Source of the DNA: VBCG01 sp044226535
Lineage (GTDB): Bacteria > Pseudomonadota > Gammaproteobacteria > Burkholderiales > Casimicrobiaceae
NCBI GenBank assembly: GCA_044226535.1
Contig: JBGAGT010000009.1
Span: 1-64,000, forward strand
Reading direction: 5' to 3'
Length of the DNA stretch: 64,000 bases
Numbering within the stretch: the first letter of the stretch is position 1; every line of letters starts with the position of its first letter. The notes under the pieces are model-generated. The model saw only the letters and a list, made by a program, of their open reading frames with translations. It was not told where the DNA came from and did not search any database. Positions 1 through 7,453 of the stretch are shown here, in pieces. Made by a program: the position numbers and the translations under genes.

Positions 1-2
1 TC

Positions 3-122
3 TACGAACGGTTGCTCGCGGCCGGCAAGCTCAAGAAAGTCGCTCTGATCGCCTGCGTGCGCAAGCTGATCACCCATCTGAACGCAATGGCTCGCGATCA
101 TCTGCGGCGCATCGGCGCTTGA
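3..122 (+). CDS. IS110-family transposase, C-terminal fragment
   Basis: Only the last 39 residues are in the window; the frame is open to the left edge and stops with TGA at 120-122. The segment has the pattern usual for the end of IS110 transposases: a short GKxKKVAL motif, then RKLITHLNAM and a basic tail. IS110 enzymes are DEDD-type site-specific transposases with a C-terminal serine-containing domain. Most of the protein, including the catalytic residues, lies outside, so whether the element is intact cannot be told. No clear right end of the element was recognised in the 265 bases before dacC. Confidence 0.7.
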   Translation, partial: YERLLAAGKLKKVALIACVRKLITHLNAMARDHLRRIGA

Positions 123-273
123 CAATCAACACGGTTACTCCGGGCCGAGCCCCGGCGTCCGCCGCGCCGATGGAGGCGACGACGCAAGCTTTGCGGCTTC
201 CGGCGATACCGATGCCGGTGGGCTGCCCGGGATTGCGCGGCGTTGCGTGGATGTGCCGTGCCGCGCTGAAGGC

Positions 274-299
274 TGGGTCCCCGCTTTCGCGGGGATGAC
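274..299. repeat. Dispersed REP-like repeat, single copy
   Basis: A 26-bp copy of the window's dispersed repeat, with the hairpin core CCCCGCTTTCGCGGGG between TGGGT and ATGAC ends. It sits in the spacer between the IS110 remnant and dacC. The 6-bp GC stem with a TTTC loop reads as a GAAA tetraloop on the other strand. Five other loci in the window carry the same unit. Confidence 0.85.
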
Positions 300-387
300 A
301 CCGCGCGCGTCCCCGGCCGGGCGCCGCTCGAGCGCGCCGTATAATCGCCGTTTGCCGTTGCACCGCGATTCGCTGTCGCGCTCCCCG

Positions 388-1551
388 ATGTCCGTCCGTT
401 TCCTCGCGGCGCTCGCCGCAAGCCTCCTCGCCGTCGCCAGCCCCGCGCCCGCGCAGCCCCAGCTGCCACAGCCGGCGGTGGCCGCGACCTCCTACGTGCT
501 GGTCGACCTCACCAGCAACCAGACGCTGGCCTCGCTGGCCGCCGACGAGCGCCGCGACCCGGCCTCGCTGACCAAGCTGATGACGGCCTACATCGTCTTC
601 GACGCGCTGCGCCACAAGCAGGTGACGCCGTCGCAGATGGTGAACGTGTCGACGCGCGCCTGGAAGACGCCCGGCTCGCGCATGTTCATCGAGCCGCGCA
701 AGGCGGTTTCGGTCGACGAGCTGCTGCGCGGCCTCATCGTGCAGTCGGGCAACGACGCCGCGATCGCGCTCGCCGAGCTCGTGGGCGGCTCGCACGAGGC
801 ATTCGTCGAGCTGATGAACAAGGAAAGCGTGCGCCTCGGCATGGCCAGCACGCATTTCGCGAATGCCGACGGGCTTCCCGATCCCCAGCATTACTCCACC
901 GCCGCCGACCTGGCGAAGCTCTCCGCCGCGCTGATCCGCGACTTCCCCGAGTACTACCCGCTGTACTCGCAGAAGGAGTTCCGCTACAACAACATCACCC
1001 AGACCAACCGCAACCGGCTCCTGTGGACCGACCCTTACGTCGACGGCCTCAAGACGGGCCATACCGAGGAAGCGGGATGGTGCCTGGTCGCGTCGGCCAA
1101 GCGCGGCGAGCGGCGCCTCGTGTCGGTGCTGCTGGGTGCCGCCACGGACGCGGCGCGCGCGAGCGAAACGCAAAAGCTCCTCAACTGGGGCTTCCAGGCC
1201 TTCGACACCGTGGCGCTCTACCAGGCCGGCAAGCCCGTGTCGTCGCTGCGCGTGTGGAAGGGCAACGCCAAAGAAGTCGCGGTGGGCTTCGTCGCCGACC
1301 GCTACGTCACGCTGCCCAAGGGCCGTGCCGCCGACCTCAAGCTCGCGATGCACGCAGTCGAGCCGCTCGTCGCCCCGGTGCAGAGCGGGCAGCGCGTCGG
1401 CAGCGTCGACGTGCGCCTCGACGACAAGTCCATCGCCGAGTTCCCGCTGATCGCGCTGGCCGAGGTCCCCTCGGGCGGCTTCTTCGCGCGGGCCTGGGAC
1501 TCGATCAGGCTGTGGTTCGGCAGCGGCAAGGACGCGAAACCCGCGAATTGA
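388..1551 (+). CDS. dacC: D-alanyl-D-alanine carboxypeptidase (PBP5/6 type)
   Basis: Periplasmic penicillin-binding protein of the DacA/DacC type, which trims the terminal D-Ala from peptidoglycan pentapeptides. The start chosen at 388 gives 387 residues and a signal peptide ending near residue 22 (APA-Q). The upstream open frame is rejected because it would place this signal in the middle of the protein. The three active-site motifs are present: SLTK (Ser60-Lys63), SGN (120-122) and KTG (222-224). A C-terminal beta domain follows and the last residues form an amphipathic helix (WDSIRLWF) typical of membrane anchoring. The aminotransferase gene follows 61 bp downstream, as in many betaproteobacteria. 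Confidence 0.95.
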   Translation: MSVRFLAALAASLLAVASPAPAQPQLPQPAVAATSYVLVDLTSNQTLASLAADERRDPASLTKLMTAYIVFDALRHKQVTPSQMVNVSTRAWKTPGSRMFIEPRKAVSVDELLRGLIVQSGNDAAIALAELVGGSHEAFVELMNKESVRLGMASTHFANADGLPDPQHYSTAADLAKLSAALIRDFPEYYPLYSQKEFRYNNITQTNRNRLLWTDPYVDGLKTGHTEEAGWCLVASAKRGERRLVSVLLGAATDAARASETQKLLNWGFQAFDTVALYQAGKPVSSLRVWKGNAKEVAVGFVADRYVTLPKGRAADLKLAMHAVEPLVAPVQSGQRVGSVDVRLDDKSIAEFPLIALAEVPSGGFFARAWDSIRLWFGSGKDAKPAN

Positions 1552-1612
1552 ACGCTCGCACGCGGCACCGGCGCGCCGGCGCCCGTGCCGCGTGCGCGAA
1601 ACGGAGAAATCG

Positions 1613-2476
1613 ATGAGCCCATCCCCGATCGTCTACCTCAACGGCAGCTTCATGCCGGCCGACGAGGCGCGAATCCCCGTGCTCGACCGCGGCTTCATCT
1701 ACGGCGACGGCGTGTACGAGGTCGTCCCGGTGTACGCGCGCACGCCTTTCCGCATGCCGCAGCACCTCACGCGCCTGCAGTACAGCCTCGACGGCATCCG
1801 CCTCGCCAACCCGATGAGCGACGCGCAATGGGGCGCGCTGGTGGGCGAGATGATCGCGCGCCAGCCGTTCGACGACCAGGCGGTGTACTTCCAGGTGACG
1901 CGCGGCGTCGCGAAGCGGGACCATGCCTTTCCCAAGGGCGTGCCCGCGACGGTGTTCATGATGAGCAACCCGCTGCCGCTGCCCTCGCGCGAGCAGGTCG
2001 ACAAGGGCGTGGCCGTGGTCACCGCCGAGGACAACCGGTGGCTGCGCTGCGACCTGAAGACCATCTCGCTGCTCGGCAACGTGCTGATGCGCCAGCTCGC
2101 CGTCGACGCGGGTGCGGTCGAGACCGTGATGTTCCGCGACGGCCAGCTCACCGAGGCTTCGGCGTCCAATGTGCTCGCGGTGATCGGCGGAACCATCGTC
2201 GTGCCACCCAAGGACCACCAGATCCTGCCCGGCATCACCTACGACGCGACGCTCGAGTTCGCGCGTGCCGCGGGCATGCCCATGGAGGTCCGGCCGGTGT
2301 CGCGCGACGAGGCCATGCGCGCCGGCGAGCTGTGGCTGTCGTCGTCGACCAAGGAGGTGCTCGCGATCACCACCGTCGACGGCAGGCCGTTCGGCGGCGG
2401 TGCGCCGGGGCCCGTATTCCGGCGGATGTACGAGGTGTTCCAGGCGCACAAGCCCAGGGCCGCCGTGCCCGCGTAG
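1613..2476 (+). CDS. dat: D-amino-acid aminotransferase (class IV, PLP)
   Basis: Fold-type IV PLP aminotransferase of 287 residues, most like D-alanine aminotransferases, which interconvert D-Ala and D-Glu for cell-wall synthesis. It has the N-terminal DRGFIYGDGVYE segment, the catalytic lysine in DLKTISLLGN, the cofactor-phosphate region TEASASNV and the conserved STKEV motif. ATG 1613 is preferred over GTG 1592 because ACGGAG at 1601-1606 lies at good spacing. It follows dacC in a likely operon. A branched-chain aminotransferase is possible from fold alone, but the dacC neighbour favours the D-amino-acid role. Confidence 0.88.
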   Translation: MSPSPIVYLNGSFMPADEARIPVLDRGFIYGDGVYEVVPVYARTPFRMPQHLTRLQYSLDGIRLANPMSDAQWGALVGEMIARQPFDDQAVYFQVTRGVAKRDHAFPKGVPATVFMMSNPLPLPSREQVDKGVAVVTAEDNRWLRCDLKTISLLGNVLMRQLAVDAGAVETVMFRDGQLTEASASNVLAVIGGTIVVPPKDHQILPGITYDATLEFARAAGMPMEVRPVSRDEAMRAGELWLSSSTKEVLAITTVDGRPFGGGAPGPVFRRMYEVFQAHKPRAAVPA

Positions 2477-2549
2477 CGCGGCGCGGCCCTTCCTTCACAG
2501 GCGCGGTCCCTCCCGGCAATCGCGCGCCGGCGTCCCGCGCGACCGCCCG

Positions 2550-3053
2550 TCAGCGCAGGCGCCCCAGCGCGATCTCGCGCGCCGTGTTCGGGCCGGGCTC
2601 GGCGCGCAGCTCGATCCGGTCGAGCCACTTGATGCTGGTGAAGCAGTCGGCGCCGGGGACCACGAGTCGCACCGGCCAGCCGTGCTCGCGCGCGAGCGGC
2701 TTGTCGTCGAGTTGCGTCGCGAGCAGCGCGCTTCGCGCCTGCTCGAGCGTCAGCGGCACGCTGAATTCGCCCGCGCTCGCCTGCACGCTGCGCGCGCCGG
2801 CAGCGACGCCCGCGGCGTCCAGCAGCGTGGCGAGCGCGACGCCGCGCCAATGCAGGCCCGGGACGCTCCAGCCTTCGAGGCAACGGAAGTCGTCGGTGAC
2901 CTCCGCCAGCGGAAAGCCCGCGAGGTCGGCGGGCGACAATGCGAGGCGGCGCAGGACGAGGCCGTCGACGACGAGGCGCGGTGCGTCCGGTTGCGCCGTG
3001 GGGACGGGGTGCACCGGCAGCGCCGGCAGGGGTAGCGGATCGGGCTTCGTCAT
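2550..3053 (-). CDS. Single-domain molybdopterin-binding oxidoreductase (sulfite oxidase fold)
   Basis: A 167-residue protein consisting of the Mo-pterin-binding domain of the sulfite oxidase superfamily. The expected molybdenum ligand is seen as Cys58 in DFRCLEGW. RLVVPGADCFTSIKWLDRIEL matches the conserved end of the domain, broken here only for length in the family. There is no dimerisation domain and no clear signal peptide; the N-terminus is proline-rich. The start at 3053 (MTKPD) is chosen because upstream residues look non-coding. It lies 73 bp downstream of a flavin reductase-like gene on the same strand, which could be an electron donor, though that is inference. The substrate is unknown. 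Confidence 0.75.
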   Translation of the reverse strand: MTKPDPLPLPALPVHPVPTAQPDAPRLVVDGLVLRRLALSPADLAGFPLAEVTDDFRCLEGWSVPGLHWRGVALATLLDAAGVAAGARSVQASAGEFSVPLTLEQARSALLATQLDDKPLAREHGWPVRLVVPGADCFTSIKWLDRIELRAEPGPNTAREIALGRLR

Positions 3054-3126
3054 CGTCGGCCTTCGCGGTCGGGCGCCAAAGCCCATTGTCCCGCCTTGCA
3101 GCGCAGGCCGCGTCCTTGCGCTTGAT

Positions 3127-3654
3127 TCACGCCTGCAGGTGCGTGGCCCTTGCAAAGCCGTGGTTCGCGAACACCAGCCCCTCCCCGGCGGCGCGCGTGC
3201 AGGTCACCACGTCGCCGATGAAGAGCTCATGGTCGCCCGCGCGATGCCGCGCATGGTGCGTGCATTCGAGCCAGGCCACGCAGCCGACGATGCGCGGCGC
3301 ATTCGCCCAGCCGAGCTCGTAGGCCACGCCGTCGAAGCGGTCGGCGTGCGGGCGCGAGAAGCGGCGGGCGAGCTCGACCTGCGAGGTGGCGAGCACGTTG
3401 ATGGCGTAGCGCGGGGCCGCGACGAACGCGGCGAGCGAGCGCGAGCGATGCGCCAGCGTCCACAGCACCAGCGGCGGCGCGAGCGACAGCGAGGTGAAGG
3501 AGTTGGCGGTGAAGCCGACGTAGCGGCCGTCACCGGCGTGCGCGCAGATGATGGTGACGCCGGTGGCGAACTGCGCGAGCGCGTCGCGCAAGGCGTGCTC
3601 GCCAGGCGGGTGGGGCGCGGCGGCGTGGTCTGTGGAGGAGTGGGCTTGGGTCAC
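3127..3654 (-). CDS. Flavin reductase-like FMN-binding protein
   Basis: A 175-residue protein of the flavin reductase domain family, whose members reduce FMN/FAD with NAD(P)H or hold bound FMN for a partner oxygenase. The family pattern is clear: FATGVTI near the start, FTANSFTSLSLAPPLVLW at the flavin-binding edge, INVLA in the middle and GDHELFIGDV near the end. A GTG start at 3654 fits the domain length; no ATG lies near. It is divergent from cfa and probably co-transcribed with the downstream Mo-domain protein. Confidence 0.85.
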   Translation of the reverse strand: MTQAHSSTDHAAAPHPPGEHALRDALAQFATGVTIICAHAGDGRYVGFTANSFTSLSLAPPLVLWTLAHRSRSLAAFVAAPRYAINVLATSQVELARRFSRPHADRFDGVAYELGWANAPRIVGCVAWLECTHHARHRAGDHELFIGDVVTCTRAAGEGLVFANHGFARATHLQA

Positions 3655-3794
3655 GCGCGGGGGGGTGGAGTCGCGAGGGCGTCGCGGCGTGCGCGAATCC
3701 GGTGGCAACCGCGCTTGCGACGCGCGCACGCGGCGATGGTAGCATTTGCGTCTGTCGCCGCCGTCCTGGCGGCACTCCACGCCGCCGTACCGCC

Positions 3795-4997
3795 ATGGCC
3801 GAAACCCTGCAGAAGCTGATCGCGAGCCGTTACCAGGGGCGCAACCTGCCGATTTCGCTGGTGCTCCCCGACGGCGACCGCGTCGCGCTCTCCCCCAATC
3901 CCGAGATCGAGATCGTCACCCGCACGATGGCGGGGCTGAGGGCACTGGCTTCGCCCGAGCTCGGCCGGTTGGCGCGCGCCTACGTCAAGTGCGACATCGA
4001 CTTCACCGGCACCGCGCGCCGCGCGCTGGCGGTCGCCGATTCGATGGTCGACGGCGTCACCAACAGCCATCGAACGCTGTCGGCGTGGTGGAAGACCTTC
4101 CTCCACCAGCGGCGCGCCAACCGCGCCAACATCGCGCACCACTACGACGTCAGCAACGCCTTCTACCGTCTGTGGCTCGACCAGCGCATGGTGTACTCCT
4201 GCGCGTACTTCAAGCATGCCGACGATTCGCTCGAGACCGCGCAGGCGCAGAAGCTCGACCACATCTGCCGCAAGCTGCGCCTGGCACCCGGCGAGACGCT
4301 GCTCGACATCGGCTGCGGCTGGGGCGGCATGATCTTCTGGGCGGCGGAGAACTACGGCGTGCGCGCGAGCGGCATCACGCTGTCGCAACGCCAGTTCGAG
4401 CACGTGCAGTCCGAGATCGAGCGCAGGGGCTTGAAGGGCCGCGTCGACGTGCGCCTGCTCGACTACCTCGACCTGCCGGAGGACGTGCTGTACGACAAGG
4501 TCAGCAGCATCGGCATGTTCGAGCACGTGGGCGTCGCGCGCTTCCCGCAGTACTTCGGCAAGATCTGGCGCGTCCTGAAGCCCGGCGGCTTCGTGCTGAA
4601 CCACGGCATCACCCACAACGCGCTGGGCCAGCACGGCCTCGGCAGCGGCATCAGCGAGTTCGTCGAGGACTACGTGTTCCCCGGCGGCGAGCTGACCCAT
4701 GTGTCGAAGGTCCAGGAGGCGATGGCCGCGGCGGGGCTCGAGGTCGTGGATGCCGAGGCGCTGCGCGAGCACTATGCGCGGACGCTGTGGCACTGGACCG
4801 ACCGCATCGAGGCCAACGCCGACAAGGCGCGCGCCGAGGTCGGCGAGGAGCGCTTCCGCGTGTGGCGCATCTACATGGCGGGGTCGGCGCACGCATTCGA
4901 CCGCGGATGGATGTCGCTGTGGCAGCTTCTCGCCGGCAAGCCCCTGCCCGACGGCTCGCTGCCGCACCCGTTGACGCGCGACTACATCTACGCCTGA
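3795..4997 (+). CDS. cfa: Cyclopropane-fatty-acyl-phospholipid synthase
   Basis: SAM-dependent enzyme of 400 residues that adds a methylene bridge to unsaturated acyl chains of membrane phospholipids, usually in stationary phase or under acid stress. A short N-terminal domain is followed by the methyltransferase core with HHYDVSNAFYRLWLD, the SAM site DIGCGWGG and the EHVG motif. The start at 3795 begins MAETLQKL; longer versions run into promoter-like DNA. It is divergent from the flavin reductase gene. The gene ends just before a dispersed-repeat cluster. Confidence 0.95.
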   Translation: MAETLQKLIASRYQGRNLPISLVLPDGDRVALSPNPEIEIVTRTMAGLRALASPELGRLARAYVKCDIDFTGTARRALAVADSMVDGVTNSHRTLSAWWKTFLHQRRANRANIAHHYDVSNAFYRLWLDQRMVYSCAYFKHADDSLETAQAQKLDHICRKLRLAPGETLLDIGCGWGGMIFWAAENYGVRASGITLSQRQFEHVQSEIERRGLKGRVDVRLLDYLDLPEDVLYDKVSSIGMFEHVGVARFPQYFGKIWRVLKPGGFVLNHGITHNALGQHGLGSGISEFVEDYVFPGGELTHVSKVQEAMAAAGLEVVDAEALREHYARTLWHWTDRIEANADKARAEVGEERFRVWRIYMAGSAHAFDRGWMSLWQLLAGKPLPDGSLPHPLTRDYIYA

Positions 4998-5011
4998 CCG
5001 TCATCCCCACG

Positions 5012-5112
5012 GTCATCCCCGCGCAAGCGGGGACCCAGCCGTGCCGACGCGACCGTGGGTCCCCGCTTTCGCGGGGATGACGGACTTCGCGGGGATGACG
5101 GTCTTCGCGGGG
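5012..5112. repeat. Inverted pair of REP-like units plus 18-bp tandem extension
   Basis: Two copies of the dispersed repeat face each other at 5012-5037 and 5056-5081. The right edge is then extended by two direct 18-bp units starting with ATGACG (5077-5094 and 5095-5112) and a degenerate third. It fills the space between cfa and ybeD. As RNA the pair can form a long hairpin and may act as a transcript end, although there is no T tract. Confidence 0.85.
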
Positions 5113-5166
5113 GCGACGGGATTGACGCCCTTGCGCGGCACGCGCATCGTCCGCATATGCGGGGGC

Positions 5167-5466
5167 ATGAATACCGCTGCCGCCCTGCAGGACCGCCCGA
5201 TGGCCGAAGCCGAATCGCTTCTGCAGTTCCCGACCGCCTTCCCGATCAAGATCATGGGCAGGCACGCCGACGATTTCGCGCAGACCATCCTCGCCATCGT
5301 CACCCGCCACGCCCCCGACTTCGACGCCTCGACGCTGGAGATGAGGGCCTCGCGCGAGGGCAACTACCTCTCGCTGACGGCCACCATCAACGCGGTGTCG
5401 CGCGAGCAGCTCGACGCGCTGTATCGCGAGCTCTCCGCGCACCCCGCGGTGTCGATCGTCCTCTAG
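5167..5466 (+). CDS. ybeD: YbeD/DUF493 family protein
   Basis: A 99-residue member of the DUF493 family, small cytoplasmic alpha-beta proteins often found between the cell-wall and lipoate genes; their exact role is unsettled. The family region starts at LLQFPTAFPIKIMGR and ends with LSAHPAVSIVL. The start at ATG 5167 is used because the upstream in-frame sequence is the dispersed repeat. In related genomes this gene directly precedes lipB; here a toxin-antitoxin pair is inserted between them. Confidence 0.88.
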   Translation: MNTAAALQDRPMAEAESLLQFPTAFPIKIMGRHADDFAQTILAIVTRHAPDFDASTLEMRASREGNYLSLTATINAVSREQLDALYRELSAHPAVSIVL

Positions 5467-5481
5467 GCGCGCGCCGGGAGC

Positions 5482-5535
5482 TTGACGCCTTCGACTTTCT
5501 GTGGAAAGATAAGACGCAGATAGTTTCAGCAGAAA
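5482..5535 (+). promoter_or_regulatory. Putative promoter with twin palindromic operators for the Xre-RES pair
   Basis: TTGACG (5482-5487) could be a -35 box, with AAAGAT/AAGATA about 17-18 bp downstream as -10. Two short dyads of the same form, TTTC-N4-GAAA, lie at 5496-5507 and 5524-5535, with centres 28 bp apart. The first overlaps the -10 region. This is an AT-rich island in a GC-rich window directly upstream of the antitoxin gene, and autoregulation is usual for Xre-RES systems. Prediction only. Confidence 0.5.
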
Positions 5536-5605
5536 GGATCGCTCCGCGGCGCGGGACCCCGCGCCCGGCCGTCCTTCCGCGGTGCTGCCCCACGGAGCCG
5601 CAGCA

Positions 5606-5992
5606 ATGGTCGACCTCGCGCTCGATGAGCCCGCCTCGGGGCCGGATCCCGCAGGCGTGCTGTCGCGCGCGGTGGTGCGCGCCGCGCATCTCGTCGGCCT
5701 CACGCAGCGCCAGGTCGCGGCCGCGCTGGGGCTTTCCGAGGCGACCGTGTCGCGGCTCTTCGCGGGGCGTTACCGCCTCGACCCCGCGCGTCCCCACGAG
5801 TGGGAGCTCGCCCTGCTGTTCCTGCGTTTCTACCGCTCGCTCGACGCGCTGTGGGGCCACGAGGCCAGCGCGCGCGCCTGGCTCGCGAGCCCCAACACCG
5901 CGCTGGGCGCCGCGCCCGCCGAGCTCCTCGGCTCCATCGAAGGACTGGTCCGTGTCGTCAACTACCTGGACGCCGCGCGCGGTCGCCTCTAG
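5606..5992 (+). CDS. Xre/ParS-type antitoxin (DUF2384) of a RES toxin-antitoxin pair
   Basis: A 128-residue protein of the antitoxin Xre/MbcA/ParS type. A helix-turn-helix is visible at about residues 35-55 (TQRQVAAALGLSEATVSRLF). A C-terminal toxin-binding domain follows, with the family features ALWGHEASARAWLASPN, PAELLGS and GLVRVVNYLDAA. ATG 5606 follows CACGGAG at suitable distance. It overlaps the toxin gene by 41 bp. In known systems the antitoxin neutralises the NAD-consuming RES toxin and represses the shared promoter. Confidence 0.85.
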   Translation: MVDLALDEPASGPDPAGVLSRAVVRAAHLVGLTQRQVAAALGLSEATVSRLFAGRYRLDPARPHEWELALLFLRFYRSLDALWGHEASARAWLASPNTALGAAPAELLGSIEGLVRVVNYLDAARGRL

Positions 5993-6677
5993 GGCCGACG
6001 CCGTCCGCCTCGAGCTCTGGCGCGCCGTCGAGGCGCAGCACGAGGCGTCGACCATGGCGCTGGTGGATTCGCTGGAGGAGCAGCACCTCCTCGAGCGCCT
6101 GATCGAGGCGGGAAAGCCCCCCGTGCCGGCGGCGGCGCGCGGCCTCGACTACCTCCTGTTCACCCCCTTCCGGTATCCGCCGCCGCCGGGTGGCTCGCGA
6201 TTCCGCGCGGGTGACGACCCGGGCGTGCTGTACGGCGCCGACGAGGTGCGCACCGCCTGCGCCGAGCTCGGCTACTGGCGATGGCGGCACCTCGCGGATT
6301 CGCCCGCGCTCGACGCCATGCCGCAGAAGGCGCAGACGGTGTTCAAGCTGCGCGTCGCCACGCGCGGCGTGGACTTGCGTGCCCGGCCCTTCGTCCGCGA
6401 GCGCGCGCGCTGGACCGATCGCAGCCACTACGGCCCCTGCCAGGCCTTCGCGCGCGTGGCACGCGAGGCGAAGGTCGGGCTCATCCGCTACGAATCGGTG
6501 CGCGACCCGGCGCACGGCGGATGCGGCGCGGTGCTGGACCCCCAGGCCTTCGCGAGGCCCTCGCCGCTGGCGCAGCAGACCTGGCAGCTCTCGGTATTCC
6601 GCGAGCGCGTGGTGTGGCAGCGCACGCACGTGGTACGCAGCGAGGCCTTCGAGTTCAAGGCCGCCGAATGGCGATGA
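5952..6677 (+). CDS. RES-domain toxin (NAD+-depleting family)
   Basis: A 241-residue RES-domain protein. Characterised RES toxins degrade NAD+; that activity is inferred here from family membership. The domain begins at LWRAVEAQHEAST. The FRxxDDPGVLYGADEVRTACAE region carries the conserved Arg, Tyr and Glu, and YESVRDP the Ser-containing motif. GTG 5952 is chosen because the conserved first Arg lies upstream of the first internal ATG at 6054. Its stop overlaps the lipB start (ATGA at 6674-6677), so it is translationally coupled to an essential lipoate gene, an odd place for a toxin. Confidence 0.82.
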   Translation: MSSTTWTPRAVASRADAVRLELWRAVEAQHEASTMALVDSLEEQHLLERLIEAGKPPVPAAARGLDYLLFTPFRYPPPPGGSRFRAGDDPGVLYGADEVRTACAELGYWRWRHLADSPALDAMPQKAQTVFKLRVATRGVDLRARPFVRERARWTDRSHYGPCQAFARVAREAKVGLIRYESVRDPAHGGCGAVLDPQAFARPSPLAQQTWQLSVFRERVVWQRTHVVRSEAFEFKAAEWR

Positions 6678-7453
6678 GCGCGCCAGCGACAGCCACGCCG
6701 AGCGAAATCGGCACGAAGATCGCGACCACCGCGTCGGCCGCGATCGGCGCGGATGCCGCGGCCGTCGTCGTGCGGGCGCTGGGCCGCACCGACTACGAGG
6801 CCACCTGGCGCGCCATGCAGGCCTTCACCGACGCGCGCGGCGCCGATACACCCGACGAGATCTGGCTCACCGAGCACGCGGGCGTATACACCCTCGGCCT
6901 CGCGGGCCGCCGCGAGCACCTGCTGCGCGACAACGGCGTGCCGGTGCACAAGGTCGACCGCGGCGGCCAGGTGACCTACCACGGGCCCGGCCAGCTCGTT
7001 GCCTACCTGCTGCTCGACCTGCGGCGCCTGCGCATCGGCGTGCGTGAGCTCGTACGGCGCATCGAGGGGGGCGTGATAGACTGGCTCGCATCGAAGGGCG
7101 TCGCCGCGCGTGGGCGCGTCGACGCGCCCGGCGTCTACGTGACGCTGCCCGGTGGCCGCGAAGCCAAGATCGCGGCGCTGGGCCTCAAGATCCGCAACGG
7201 CTGCTCGTACCACGGCGCCGCCGTCAACCTCGACATGGACCTCGCCCCGTTTCGCGACATCGACCCCTGCGGCTACCCGGGGCTCGCCGTCACGCAGCTC
7301 GCCGACCTGGGCGTCCGCGTCCCGATCGACGTCGCGGGGCGCGAGCTCGCGGCCTCGCTCGCCCGCGCGCTGACCGCGCCGGCGAGGGCCGCGAATCCCG
7401 CGTCCCTGCAGCAGCGATCGGAGGACGCGCCGAAGCCCGGGCAAGCGCCATGA
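6674..7453 (+). CDS. lipB: Octanoyltransferase LipB
   Basis: Transfers octanoyl groups from acyl carrier protein to lipoate-dependent enzymes, the first step of de novo lipoate synthesis. The 259-residue protein has RGGQVTYHGPGQLVAY, the lysine region EAKIAALGLKIRNG (Lys165) and the catalytic cysteine Cys199 in IDPCGYPGL. The start is at ATG 6674 overlapping the toxin stop, with ATG 6668 as an in-frame alternative. The N-terminus is about 30 residues longer than usual. The stop overlaps the lipA start (ATGA). Confidence 0.95.
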   Translation: MSAPATATPSEIGTKIATTASAAIGADAAAVVVRALGRTDYEATWRAMQAFTDARGADTPDEIWLTEHAGVYTLGLAGRREHLLRDNGVPVHKVDRGGQVTYHGPGQLVAYLLLDLRRLRIGVRELVRRIEGGVIDWLASKGVAARGRVDAPGVYVTLPGGREAKIAALGLKIRNGCSYHGAAVNLDMDLAPFRDIDPCGYPGLAVTQLADLGVRVPIDVAGRELAASLARALTAPARAANPASLQQRSEDAPKPGQAP

